Below, piece after piece: positions 34,991-43,581 of a stretch of DNA of 64,000 nt. Made by a program: the position numbers and the translations under genes. The notes beneath the pieces are model-generated. The model saw only the letters and a program-made list of their open reading frames with translations, had not been told where the DNA came from and did not search any database. Numbering within the stretch: position 1 is the first letter of the stretch; each line of letters opens with the position of its first letter. This DNA is from Pannonibacter indicus. Lineage in GTDB: Bacteria; Pseudomonadota; Alphaproteobacteria; Rhizobiales; Stappiaceae. The stretch is from the NCBI RefSeq assembly GCF_001418225.1, contig NZ_LIPT01000003.1, positions 434,001 through 498,000 on the forward strand. The letters run 5' to 3'.

Positions 34991-36004
34991 ATGACAAGAC
35001 ATTATCTTGGAGCTGCGTTGCTTCTGCCCATCCTCGTGGGGGCTGGTCTGCCTGCACAGGCGCGTGACAAGGTGCAGATAGTCGGCTCCTCGACGGTCTA
35101 CCCCTTCGCAGCAGCGGTCGCCGAACGGGTTTCCCTTCAGAACGGCGGAAAATTTCCGGTCATCGAATCCACCGGCACCGGAGGCGGCATCAAGCTTTTC
35201 TGCGCCGGAGCGGGGGATGCGACACCTGATGTGGCCAATGCTTCAAGGCCGATGAAACCGGCCGAACTGGAAGAATGCCGCGCAAATGGTGTAACGCCGA
35301 TTGAGATCCGGGTTGGCTTTGATGGCATCGTGCTTGCCGGGGCGGCAAGCGGGAAAGACATGGATCTTTCCCTCGAACAGCTCTTTCTGGGCCTCGCCCG
35401 CAAGGTGCCTTTGGAAGGCCGTTTGCTGGACAATCCCTTTCAATCCTGGCGTCAGATCAGCGCAGAGCTGCCGGACAAGCGCATCGAGATTCTTGGTCCG
35501 CCGCCGACCTCCGGCACGCGTGACTCATTTGTCGAGATCGCCATGGAGCAGGGTTGCGCCACAATTGCGGATGCTGAAAAACTCGGCCTGCATGGCAAGA
35601 CCTGTCATGCGTTGCGGCAGGACGGTCTCTTTCTGGAAACGGGGGAGAACGACAATCTTATCGTTGCGATGCTGGAACAGAACCCGACAGCCCTCGGCAT
35701 CTTCGGCTATTCATTCCTGGACCAGAACCGCGGCGGGCTGAAAGCCGTGAAGATCTCCGGTGTCGAGCCATCCGCCGTCACGATTGCGGCTGGCACCTAT
35801 CCCCTGTCCCGGCCGCTTTATTTCTATGTGAAGAAAGAGCACTTGGGAAAAGTTCCAGGTCTTGAGGAGTTCCTCCTTGAATTTGCCTCTGAGAAAGCAC
35901 TTGGACCGGACGGCTATCTGGCGCAGATCGGCCTTGTCCCGCTTCCCAAGCACCAGAGGCTGGAGAACGAGAAACTGGCTGCAGAACTGGCGGCTGCGCA
36001 CTGA
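34991..36004 (+). CDS. pstS: Phosphate ABC transporter substrate-binding protein, first copy
   Basis: A 337-residue periplasmic protein with a signal peptide (residues 1-24, ending PAQA). The phosphate-binding loops are recognisable: VGSSTVYPFAAAVAE, ESTGTGGGIKLFC, and PPPTSGTRDSFVE. It shares this order with the next gene and is clearly its paralogue, but codon use here is ordinary for the window. It delivers phosphate to PstC-PstA. Two PstS proteins in tandem may differ in affinity or expression level. Confidence 0.93.
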   Translation: MTRHYLGAALLLPILVGAGLPAQARDKVQIVGSSTVYPFAAAVAERVSLQNGGKFPVIESTGTGGGIKLFCAGAGDATPDVANASRPMKPAELEECRANGVTPIEIRVGFDGIVLAGAASGKDMDLSLEQLFLGLARKVPLEGRLLDNPFQSWRQISAELPDKRIEILGPPPTSGTRDSFVEIAMEQGCATIADAEKLGLHGKTCHALRQDGLFLETGENDNLIVAMLEQNPTALGIFGYSFLDQNRGGLKAVKISGVEPSAVTIAAGTYPLSRPLYFYVKKEHLGKVPGLEEFLLEFASEKALGPDGYLAQIGLVPLPKHQRLENEKLAAELAAAH

Positions 36005-36146
36005 TTGTCAAGGACAGCTGAATAGCTGCCATCTAACAAACCTCCACTGATCCAGCGGGAGCGGCCCTGCTTGCTCCGCAATGTCACAAAACGGTGTTTA
36101 TTGTGGCGGAGTCTGGAGAATTGCTCATATTTATCAATTACTTAAA

Positions 36147-36199
36147 TTGTCACAAAAGTGATACGAAACTGACATAGAAGTCACATCTGAGACCGATAG
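36147..36199 (+). promoter_or_regulatory. Fourfold Pho box and promoter of the second pstS
   Basis: Four 7-mers TTGTCAC (36147), GTGATAC (36158), CTGACAT (36169) and GTCACAT (36180) are spaced exactly 11 bp apart with A-rich 4-bp linkers AAAA, GAAA and AGAA. This is the layout of two adjacent PhoB dimers. CGATAG (36194-36199) is a possible -10 box. An additional ATGTCAC-AAAA half lies at 36081-36091. Confidence 0.8.
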
Positions 36200-36276
36200 G
36201 TTCCGCTCGTCGCCAGGGCCTCAAGGGAGGCTGGGTGGCGCGCCCAAAAACCTTGACATTCAAAGGGAGTGGTCAG

Positions 36277-37317
36277 GTGAAGTTCAAAACCCTCGTAAGC
36301 ACGATGGCTCTGGCGGTTGCTGCAACCGCAGTTGCCGGTGCTGCTCAGGCCCGCGACCAGATTAAGGTCGTCGGCTCCTCCACGGTCTTCCCGTACAGCC
36401 AGGCTGTCGCTGAAGAATACGCTGCCAAGACCGGCAAGCCGGCCCCTGTGGTCGAGTCGCTCGGTACGGGCGGTGGCTTCAAGGCCTTTTGCGGTGGCGT
36501 CGGCCCCGATTTCGCCGACGTGACCGGCGCTTCGCGCGCCATCAAGCCGTCGGAAGTCGATCTCTGCAAGGCCAACGGTGTGACTGACATCACCGAAGCC
36601 CTGATCGGATATGATGGTCTGTCCATCGCCCATTCTCGCAAGGGGCCCGAGCTGAACCTCACCGAAGAGCAGATCTTCCGTGCGGTTGCTGCAGAGCTGC
36701 CGAACGAAGCTGGTGAGCTGGTAGCCAACCCGAACCAGATGTGGTCTGACATCGACCCGTCTCTGCCGGCAGTCAAGATCGTTGTGATCGGGCCGCCCCC
36801 GACCTCCGGTACCCGTGACGCTTTTGTCGAGCTGACCCTGCATGACGGCTGCGACGCCATTCCGGCGATCCATGCCCTCAAGAAGGATAATGCTGACAAG
36901 TGGAACGAGGTTTGCTCCCGCGTTCGTCAGGATGGCCTCTTCGTTGAAGCTGGTGAGAATGACAACCTGATCGTGCAGTCGCTGGAGGCCGATCCGAACG
37001 CTGTCGGTATCTTCGGTTACTCGTTCCTCTACGAGAACCAGGACAAGCTGAAGGGTGTGAAGATCAATGGCGTTGAGCCGACCTTCGACACCATTGCTGA
37101 CGGTTCCTATCCGATCGCCCGCCCGCTGTTCTTCTATGTGAAGAACGCTCACCGCGGCGTGATCCCGGGCCTCGACGAGTTCCTCGCCGAGTACGTCTCT
37201 GCCGAAGCTCTGGCAGCTGGCGGCTACCTCGCCGAGCGTGGCCTGACTCCGCTGTCCCCGGAGAAGTACGAAGAAGTTCGTGACGCTGTGCTCAGCGCCA
37301 AGAAGTTCGACATGTAA
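36277..37317 (+). CDS. pstS: Phosphate ABC transporter substrate-binding protein, second copy
   Basis: A 346-residue periplasmic protein with a signal peptide (VKFKTLVSTMALAVAATAVAGAAQA). The phosphate loops VGSSTVFPYSQAVAE, ESLGTGGGFKAFC and PPPTSGTRDAFVE are intact. GTG at 36277 has GGGAG eight bases upstream; the longer frame to GTG 36235 has no role. Codon choice is visibly different from the first copy (many GCT, GTC, CGT and CTG codons), as in highly expressed genes. A strong PhoB repeat lies upstream and a stable hairpin follows before pstC. Confidence 0.95.
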   Translation: MKFKTLVSTMALAVAATAVAGAAQARDQIKVVGSSTVFPYSQAVAEEYAAKTGKPAPVVESLGTGGGFKAFCGGVGPDFADVTGASRAIKPSEVDLCKANGVTDITEALIGYDGLSIAHSRKGPELNLTEEQIFRAVAAELPNEAGELVANPNQMWSDIDPSLPAVKIVVIGPPPTSGTRDAFVELTLHDGCDAIPAIHALKKDNADKWNEVCSRVRQDGLFVEAGENDNLIVQSLEADPNAVGIFGYSFLYENQDKLKGVKINGVEPTFDTIADGSYPIARPLFFYVKNAHRGVIPGLDEFLAEYVSAEALAAGGYLAERGLTPLSPEKYEEVRDAVLSAKKFDM

Positions 37318-37331
37318 TCTCATGAAACTTC

Positions 37332-37363
37332 ATCCGGCCGCGAGGGTATCCTCGTGGCCGGAT
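37332..37363 (+). promoter_or_regulatory. Stable hairpin between pstS and pstC
   Basis: Arms 37332-37345 and 37350-37363 pair over 14 bp with one G-U and a GTAT loop; they read ATCCGGCCGCGAGG and CCTCGTGGCCGGAT. There is no T run. Such hairpins often stabilise the mRNA of the binding-protein gene and limit read-through. Confidence 0.65.
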
Positions 37364-37394
37364 TTCCATTTCCCGATATGCGGCGAGGGCGGAC

Positions 37395-38771
37395 ATGGTC
37401 GCCAATGCATTCCTAGTGATCTTTCTGTTGACGGTGATCGGCTATGTTGCTGCGCGCGTCCACGCCGGGTCCGTGCTGGGCAAGGTGGGTGCACAGATGC
37501 ATTCGCGGCCAGTCTACCACGGCATGAACGCAGCGATCTGGACGGCGGCTCCGGCTGTTGTCGTCATCCTTGTGTGGCTGATGTTCCAGAACTCAGTGAT
37601 CGACCAGTTGCTGCTTGGTTTGTTCGAGCCCTCCCGTGTCGAGGCCATGACAAGTGCCGACAAGGCGCTGCTGATCAGCGAAATACGGCAGATTGCAGCT
37701 GGCCGGATCTTTGGCGCGCCTGATGCAACTGTGCTGGCGGCAGCGGAGAAGCTGAACGATTGGACCTGGATCGCGCGGGCATCAATGTTCGGATGCGTTC
37801 TTGTCTGCTGTCTTCTGGGAATGGGTCTTGGTTTGCGCGTTGTTGCGCCGCGTTATCGCGCCCGTCACAGCGTTGAGCGCTCGCTCAATGTCTTTATGAT
37901 TTTCTGCTCCTTTGTGGCAATTTTCACCACTCTGGGGATCATCGCTTCTCTGGTGTACGAATCCTTCCAGTTCTTCTCCAAGGTTCCTGCATCGGAGTTC
38001 TTCTTCGGCCTGCGCTGGGAGCCGCAGATTCCATTGCGTGCCGACCAAGTTGCAGGGCTTGGTGCATTCGGCGCGATACCGGTCTTCGTCGGCACCTTCG
38101 TGATTGCCACGATTGCCATGGTGTTTGCTGTTCCGATCGGGCTTCTGGCCGCAATCTACCTCACGGAATATGCGGACCACCGTGTGCGTGCTTCGGTCAA
38201 GCCGCTGCTTGAAATTCTGGCGGGCGTGCCCACCGTTGTATACGGCTTCTTTGCGGTCCTGATCGTCGCCCCGCTGATCCGGGATTTCGGCACAGGGCTC
38301 GGGCTTGAAGTTGCCCCGCGCAGCGCGCTTGCTGCGGGTGGTGTGATGTCGATCATGCTCATCCCCTTCATTTCCTCCCTGTCGGATGACGCGCTTGCGG
38401 CGGTGCCCCGCGCCTTGCGCGAAGGCTCCTATGCGATGGGGGCGACCAAGGGAGAGACGATTCGCAAGGTGCTGCTTCCGGCCGCCCTGCCGGGCATCAT
38501 GGGCGGTGTGCTGCTGGCTCTGAGCCGGGCCATTGGTGAAACAATGATTGTCGTGATGGCTGCCGGCCTAATCGCCTCCTTGAATATCAACCCGTTCGAC
38601 TCTGTCACGACCGTAACCGTGCAGATTGTCACGCTGCTGATCGGTGATACGGCCTTCGACAATCCGAAGACCCTCTCCGCGTTCGCGCTTGGCCTGATGC
38701 TGTTCCTGATTACTCTGGCGCTGAATGTGATGGCGCTGAGAATTGTGCGGAAATACCGGGAGAAATACTGA
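37395..38771 (+). CDS. pstC: Phosphate ABC transporter permease PstC
   Basis: A 458-residue inner-membrane protein. The N-terminal third (about residues 1-180) is an extension with three membrane segments and a loop, as in other alphaproteobacterial PstC. The rest is a standard permease with GLLAAIYLTEYADHRVRASVKPLLEILAGVPTVVYGF and the EAA loop around REGSYAMGATKGETIRKVLLPAALPGI. It pairs with PstA as the channel. The TGA stop overlaps the pstA start (TGATG), so translation is coupled. Confidence 0.94.
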   Translation: MVANAFLVIFLLTVIGYVAARVHAGSVLGKVGAQMHSRPVYHGMNAAIWTAAPAVVVILVWLMFQNSVIDQLLLGLFEPSRVEAMTSADKALLISEIRQIAAGRIFGAPDATVLAAAEKLNDWTWIARASMFGCVLVCCLLGMGLGLRVVAPRYRARHSVERSLNVFMIFCSFVAIFTTLGIIASLVYESFQFFSKVPASEFFFGLRWEPQIPLRADQVAGLGAFGAIPVFVGTFVIATIAMVFAVPIGLLAAIYLTEYADHRVRASVKPLLEILAGVPTVVYGFFAVLIVAPLIRDFGTGLGLEVAPRSALAAGGVMSIMLIPFISSLSDDALAAVPRALREGSYAMGATKGETIRKVLLPAALPGIMGGVLLALSRAIGETMIVVMAAGLIASLNINPFDSVTTVTVQIVTLLIGDTAFDNPKTLSAFALGLMLFLITLALNVMALRIVRKYREKY

Positions 38772-40066
38772 TGAGTGGTATCAGTGAAAACCTGCCTGGC
38801 CCGTCTGCTGTCGACTGGCGCTCGGACGAGTTCAGGACCCGCCGCGCACGCCGCTATGCTGCTGACCGCCGTCTAAAGTACTATGGCGCCGGAGCCATTG
38901 TCATAGCGCTCGGGCTGTTGGCCACTCTGATGATTTCATTGATTGGAACTGGCTATACGGCCTTCACCCAGACCATGATCACGGTACGGATCGACCTGAA
39001 GCAGGATCAGATTGATCCCGCCGATCCGTTCAGTGCCAATTGGCGCAATATCGTCCGCGGCGCACTGAAAGACTTGGTTCCCGGCCTGGAAGCGTCGCAG
39101 GAACGTGATTACTTCGCGATGTTCACCAACAATGCGCCGTTTCTGGTACGCGATCAGGTGGTGAAGAACCCGCAGGTGATTGGCACGACGGTTGCATTTA
39201 CCTTTCCTGCCGCCGACCCGATTGACCAGCTTGCAAAGGGAAATATTGACCGTTCTCTGCCAGAGCAGCTGCGCCGTGTGAATGATGTCCAGCTCGGCTT
39301 TTACGACAAGCTGGTCGAGGAGGGGGTGCTGACCCGCTCCTTTAACTGGGGATTGTTCTTCAACTCAGATAGCCGCTTTCCGGAACTTGCGGGTCTGGCT
39401 GGCGCTGTATCGGGTTCCTTCTGGGCCTTGATGGTCTGCTTCCTGATCAGCTTCCCTGCGGGTATCGCCGCAGCGATCTATCTGGAGGAGTTTGCGCCCA
39501 AGAACCGGCTTACTGATCTGATCGAGGTCAATATCAACAATCTGGCTGCGGTGCCTTCCGTGGTGTTCGGTCTGCTCGCCCTGGCGGTGTTCATTGGCTG
39601 GTTCGGTCTGCCGCGCTCGGTGCCGCTGGTCGGCGGCATGACTCTGGCACTTATGACACTGCCGACGATCATCATCGTCACCCGTGCCTCGCTGAAGTCG
39701 GTTCCCTCCGCGATCCGTGAGGCGGCGCTCGGTGTCGGCGCATCAAAGCACGAAGTGATCTTGCATCACATTCTGCCGCTTGCCATGCCGACGATCCTTA
39801 CGGGAACCATCATCGGACTGGCTCAGGCACTCGGCGAGACGGCACCTCTGTTGCTTGTCGGCATGAATGCTTTCATCACCAGCCCTCCAGCTGGAATTCT
39901 GGAGCCCTCCACGGCTCTGCCGACACAGATCTTCATCTGGGCAGACAGCCCGGAGCGCGGCTTCGTCTCGCGCACGTCTGCAGCCATTCTCGTGCTGCTT
40001 GGTTTTCTCATCACCATGAACGCGATTGCCATCTTCCTGCGTCAGCGCTTTGAGCGGCGCTGGTGA
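38771..40066 (+). CDS. pstA: Phosphate ABC transporter permease PstA
   Basis: A 431-residue inner-membrane protein. It has an N-terminal membrane segment (about 38-60), a large periplasmic insertion (about 65-210) and a C-terminal permease domain with [39 protein letters not shown] and [27 protein letters not shown] (the EAA loop). The large insertion is usual for this branch. The start overlaps the stop of pstC by one base. Confidence 0.94.
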   Translation: MSGISENLPGPSAVDWRSDEFRTRRARRYAADRRLKYYGAGAIVIALGLLATLMISLIGTGYTAFTQTMITVRIDLKQDQIDPADPFSANWRNIVRGALKDLVPGLEASQERDYFAMFTNNAPFLVRDQVVKNPQVIGTTVAFTFPAADPIDQLAKGNIDRSLPEQLRRVNDVQLGFYDKLVEEGVLTRSFNWGLFFNSDSRFPELAGLAGAVSGSFWALMVCFLISFPAGIAAAIYLEEFAPKNRLTDLIEVNINNLAAVPSVVFGLLALAVFIGWFGLPRSVPLVGGMTLALMTLPTIIIVTRASLKSVPSAIREAALGVGASKHEVILHHILPLAMPTILTGTIIGLAQALGETAPLLLVGMNAFITSPPAGILEPSTALPTQIFIWADSPERGFVSRTSAAILVLLGFLITMNAIAIFLRQRFERRW

Positions 40067-40086
40067 TCACAAGAAGGATGAATGAC

Positions 40087-40896
40087 ATGTTTCAAATTGC
40101 GAGCGGAGAAACGCTGGCTCAGGAGTATAGCGCGATGAGCAAGCCAAAGATGTCCGGGACTGGCGTAGAGGTTTTTTACGGAGAAAAGCAGGCTCTGTTC
40201 GGAGTGTCGCTGGATGTGCCTGCTAATCAGGTGACGGCGCTGATCGGCCCGTCTGGCTGCGGTAAGTCCACCTTCCTGCGCTGCCTCAACCGGATGAACG
40301 ACACCATCGACAGCTGCCGCGTTTCGGGCAAGATCAAGCTGGATAACGAAGACATTTACGATCCGAATATCGATGTCGTTGAGTTGCGTGCCCGCGTCGG
40401 GATGGTGTTCCAGAAGCCGAACCCGTTCCCCAAGTCGATCTACGAGAACGTCGCCTATGGGCCGCGCATCCACGGCCTTGCCAAGAACAAGGCGCAACTG
40501 GATGAGATCGTCTCAACCTCCCTTCAGAAAGCTGGTCTGTGGAGTGAGGTGAAGGACCGTCTGGATGAGTCCGGTACTGGCCTGTCCGGTGGCCAGCAGC
40601 AGCGTCTCTGCATTGCCCGTGCCATCGCCGTCAGCCCCGAAGTGATCCTCATGGACGAGCCGTGCTCGGCCCTTGATCCGATCGCAACCGCCAAGGTCGA
40701 AGAGCTGATCGACGAGCTGCGCACCAACTTCACCATCGTGATCGTGACGCACTCCATGCAGCAGGCCGCCCGTGTGTCCCAGCGCACCGCTTTCTTCCAT
40801 CTCGGCAATCTGGTCGAGGAAGGGGCGACGCAGGACATCTTCACCAATCCGCAGGACAAGCGCACGCAGGATTACATCACCGGCCGTTTCGGCTGA
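40087..40896 (+). CDS. pstB: Phosphate ABC transporter ATP-binding protein PstB
   Basis: A 269-residue ATPase with Walker [10 protein letters not shown], signature [14 protein letters not shown], Walker [14 protein letters not shown] and the H-loop in [12 protein letters not shown]. It energises PstCA. AAGGA lies eight bases before the ATG at 40087; ATG 40135 (MSKPKMSG) is an alternative closer to the family start, and 40063/40078 are further upstream. It lies between pstA and phoU in the usual order. Confidence 0.95.
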   Translation: MFQIASGETLAQEYSAMSKPKMSGTGVEVFYGEKQALFGVSLDVPANQVTALIGPSGCGKSTFLRCLNRMNDTIDSCRVSGKIKLDNEDIYDPNIDVVELRARVGMVFQKPNPFPKSIYENVAYGPRIHGLAKNKAQLDEIVSTSLQKAGLWSEVKDRLDESGTGLSGGQQQRLCIARAIAVSPEVILMDEPCSALDPIATAKVEELIDELRTNFTIVIVTHSMQQAARVSQRTAFFHLGNLVEEGATQDIFTNPQDKRTQDYITGRFG

Positions 40897-40935
40897 TACT
40901 GGATCTTGCGCTCGAGAATTTGAGAGGAACACGAC

Positions 40936-41646
40936 ATGTCCGAGCATATTGTAAGCTCGTATGACGAGGAACTGCGCGCCCTGGCCGGCCGGGTTGCCGA
41001 AATGGGCGGTCTGGCTGAAAAGCTGGTGAATGATGCTGTCAGCGCTCTGCTGACTCACGATCTGGCCAAGGCGCAGGCCACAGTTCAGGCTGATGCCAAG
41101 CTGGACGAAATGCAGCAGGAAATCGAGGCGAAGTTCATCCGCATCGTCGCCCTGCGCCAGCCGATGGGCCAGGATCTGCGCGAGATCATGGCCGCAGGCC
41201 GCATTGCCAACGATCTGGAGCGCGTTGGCGACCTTGCCAAGAACATCGCCAAGCGCGTGATTGCCATCGACGGCGTCTTCAATTCCAAGAAGGCCGCCTT
41301 CGGCGTCGAGCATATGTCCGATCTGGCGCTGAACCAGCTCAAGTCGGTGCTGGACGCTTACACGGGCCGTGATGCCGAAGCCGCCAAGGCCGTGCGCGAG
41401 CGCGATGATGAGGTGGATGCCATCTACACCTCGCTGTTCCGCGAGTTGCTGACCTACATGATGGAAGATCCGCGCAAGATCACCCAGTGTGCCCACCTGC
41501 TGTTCTGTGCCAAGAACATCGAGCGCATTGGTGACCACGCCACCAACATCGCCGAAAACGTCTATTTCATGGTGACCGGTGACCAGCTGCTGGAAGCCCG
41601 CCGGAAGATCGACGAAATGGGCATTGCCGTTAACGAAGGCAACTGA
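40936..41646 (+). CDS. phoU: Phosphate signalling protein PhoU
   Basis: A 236-residue all-helical protein with two PhoU repeats (about residues 15-105 and 120-210). The metal-binding helix motifs are AGRIANDLERVGDLAKNIAKR and CAKNIERIGDHATNIAENVYF. PhoU couples the Pst transporter to PhoR and keeps PhoB off when phosphate is plentiful. It follows pstB after 39 bp and precedes phoB. Confidence 0.96.
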   Translation: MSEHIVSSYDEELRALAGRVAEMGGLAEKLVNDAVSALLTHDLAKAQATVQADAKLDEMQQEIEAKFIRIVALRQPMGQDLREIMAAGRIANDLERVGDLAKNIAKRVIAIDGVFNSKKAAFGVEHMSDLALNQLKSVLDAYTGRDAEAAKAVRERDDEVDAIYTSLFRELLTYMMEDPRKITQCAHLLFCAKNIERIGDHATNIAENVYFMVTGDQLLEARRKIDEMGIAVNEGN

Positions 41647-41683
41647 CCTGACTGACTTTGCGTGACGTCCGGAGCATATTGTC

Positions 41684-42382
41684 ATGCCCAAGGTTCTTAT
41701 CGTTGAAGACGAAGAGCCCCTGAGCCTTCTGCTGCGCTACAATCTTGAAGCGGAAGGCTATGACGTGGACTCCTGCGACCGGGGAGATGACGCCGAAATC
41801 CGGCTGCGGGAGACGCAGCCGGACTTGCTGCTGCTGGACTGGATGCTGCCAGGCCTTTCCGGCATCGAGCTGTGCCGCCGCGTCCGGGCCCGGTCCGAAA
41901 CCGAGCGCCTGCCGATCATCATGCTGACGGCACGCGGCGAGGAGGCCGAGCGCATCCGGGGGCTCGCCACCGGCGCCGATGACTATGTGGTGAAACCCTT
42001 CTCGATCCCCGAGCTGATGGCCCGGGTGCGCGCCATCCTGCGCCGGGCCCGCCCGGAAGTGGTGTCCACCATACTGAAGTCTGGCGATCTGGAGCTGGAC
42101 AAGGAAACCCATCGCGTCCGCCGCAACGGCAAGGAAATCCACCTGGGGCCGACGGAGTTCCGCCTGCTGGAATTCCTGATGACCTCGCCCGGCCGCGTGT
42201 TCTCCCGCGAGCAGCTGCTCGACGGTGTGTGGGGCCACGATGTCTATGTGGATGAGCGCACCGTCGACGTTCACGTCGGCCGCCTGCGCAAGGCCATCAA
42301 CAAGGGCAAGGTGAAGGACCCGATCCGCACGGTCCGCGGCGCGGGTTATGCCTTCAACGATCAGTTCGCCGCCGCCAGCTGA
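41684..42382 (+). CDS. phoB: Phosphate response regulator PhoB
   Basis: A 232-residue OmpR-family regulator. The receiver domain has the acidic pair in VEDEE, the phosphate acceptor Asp52 in LLLLDWMLPG, and the Lys in DDYVVKPFS. The DNA-binding winged helix contains FRLLEFLMTSPGRVFSREQLLDGVWG and VDVHVGRLRKAINKG. Its likely targets here are the repeats at 36147, 34878, 33429 and possibly 1213. It ends the pst-pho block before a terminator. Confidence 0.96.
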   Translation: MPKVLIVEDEEPLSLLLRYNLEAEGYDVDSCDRGDDAEIRLRETQPDLLLLDWMLPGLSGIELCRRVRARSETERLPIIMLTARGEEAERIRGLATGADDYVVKPFSIPELMARVRAILRRARPEVVSTILKSGDLELDKETHRVRRNGKEIHLGPTEFRLLEFLMTSPGRVFSREQLLDGVWGHDVYVDERTVDVHVGRLRKAINKGKVKDPIRTVRGAGYAFNDQFAAAS

Positions 42383-42407
42383 TCCGCTCTGCTGCAATTA
42401 TTCTGGA

Positions 42408-42435
42408 AAGGCCCGCCATCCGTGCGGGCCTTTTG
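42408..42435 (+). terminator. Terminator after phoB
   Basis: AAGGCCCGC (42408-42416) and GCGGGCCTT (42424-42432) form a perfect stem with a 7-nt loop, followed by TTGGCTTTT. Confidence 0.85.
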
Positions 42436-42513
42436 GCTTTTGGACAAGCGCGCCATTTTGCGCCGGCGTTCCCAGCCGTTCAACAAATGCAGTCGGACGT
42501 CCAGCCAACAAAA

Positions 42514-42537
42514 AAGCCTGCCGCAGCGGGCAGGCTT
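42514..42537 (-). terminator. Terminator after gcrA
   Basis: On the minus strand AAGCCTGCC and GGCAGGCTT form a perfect stem with a 6-nt loop, followed by TTTTGTTGG. It ends the gcrA transcript. Confidence 0.85.
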
Positions 42538-42586
42538 GATTGGGTGAGGGAGCCGCTTGGGGTGCTGGTTGGCCCCCTCTGAAGCA

Positions 42587-43159
42587 TCAGCCGCGAAGGG
42601 CTTTCTTGTCCGGAGCGGCGCGGCGGCGGTCATTGACCGGCTGGTAGGCGATCCGGCAGTGCTGCGGGCAATAGGGAACGCCGGGTTCCGAATGGCGGCC
42701 GCAGAAATAGAAATCCGAGGAGGACGGATCACCGATCGGCCACTTGCAGGTGCGCTCGGTGAGGGTGAGGATCGTGGCGCGCTCGGTGAAGGGCACCAGT
42801 TCGGCGAGCGGCGCTGCTTCCACGTCGATGGCCACATCTTCCTGCGGTGCCATCTTCAGGGCCGTGGCACCGCGCAACTGGGGCGTGCCTGCCGAAGGCG
42901 TGCGCATGGTGGAGGTGGCTTGCACCGTGGTCTGCTGTGGCGCGGCGGCTGCCGTCACCGGCGCCGTTGCGCTGCGCGGCCGGCGCTGCTTGGCAACGGG
43001 TGCTGTGGTCTTCGCCCGGCCCGAAAGGCCAAGGCGGTGCACCTTGCCGATGACAGCGTTGCGCGTGATGCCGCCAAGCTCGGCAGCAATCTGGCTCGCA
43101 CTCAGACCGTCCGTCCAAAGCTTCTTCAAGAGATCTACGCGTTCGTCAGTCCAGCTCAT
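42587..43159 (-). CDS. gcrA: GcrA cell-cycle regulator
   Basis: A 190-residue protein. The N-terminal 45 residues form the GcrA DNA-binding domain: MSWTDERVDLLKKLWTDGLSASQIAAELG, then TRNAVIGKVHRLGLSGR. A variable, Ala/Thr-rich linker follows and the C-terminus has the conserved TERTCKWPIGDPSSSDFYFCGRHS...YCPQHCRIAY, which binds sigma70 domain 2 in the studied homologue. GcrA activates promoters with methylated GANTC sites. ATG 43159 gives the standard MSWT start. It lies divergent from argD. Confidence 0.95.
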   Translation of the reverse strand: MSWTDERVDLLKKLWTDGLSASQIAAELGGITRNAVIGKVHRLGLSGRAKTTAPVAKQRRPRSATAPVTAAAAPQQTTVQATSTMRTPSAGTPQLRGATALKMAPQEDVAIDVEAAPLAELVPFTERATILTLTERTCKWPIGDPSSSDFYFCGRHSEPGVPYCPQHCRIAYQPVNDRRRAAPDKKALRG

Positions 43160-43426
43160 CTGTCGCACCCCGTCGTTTGCGGCTGTAGAATTTTACGCAT
43201 TAACCATGAATTAAGGCACGCGTGGTCCGCGCCTTAGTGGCCATATCCAGTATGATTTGGTGAACTACAGCACGACATGTCGTATCCGACTGGTTGGACA
43301 CTACAATGGGCGATGAAGGCGAGGCAAGTTGGGGGCAAACATGAACCGGGGACGAAACGACTTTTCCCCAGATAACCGGGGTTGACTTTTACCTTCTGCG
43401 GCAATGGCGGAAATGCGCCATTTGCA

Positions 43427-43455
43427 TTGACACCCATAGGCAAGAGCGTTGTATA
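43427..43455 (+). promoter_or_regulatory. Promoter candidate of argD-argF-hslO
   Basis: TTGACA (43427-43432) and TGTATA (43450-43455) are 17 bp apart. It lies about 130 bp upstream of argD. A second TTGACT occurs at 43382-43387 without a good -10 box. Confidence 0.55.
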
Positions 43456-43472
43456 AACAGTCCTTGTTCGGT

Positions 43473-43494
43473 GTGCCGCCTGCGAGGGCGGCAC
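43473..43494 (+). promoter_or_regulatory. Hairpin in the argD leader
   Basis: GTGCCGCC (43473-43480) and GGCGGCAC (43487-43494) form a perfect stem with a 6-nt loop, followed after AGTTCG by TTTT. It lies between the promoter and argD and could cause early termination. The remainder of the 422-bp gap between gcrA and argD shows no coding frame. Confidence 0.5.
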
Positions 43495-43581
43495 AGTTCG
43501 TTTTGAGAACCCGTTGATGGTAGACGCCCTGGCATGAACCCTATGCGAAAGGCGCGCTTAACTACCTGAAGGAGCAAGGGA

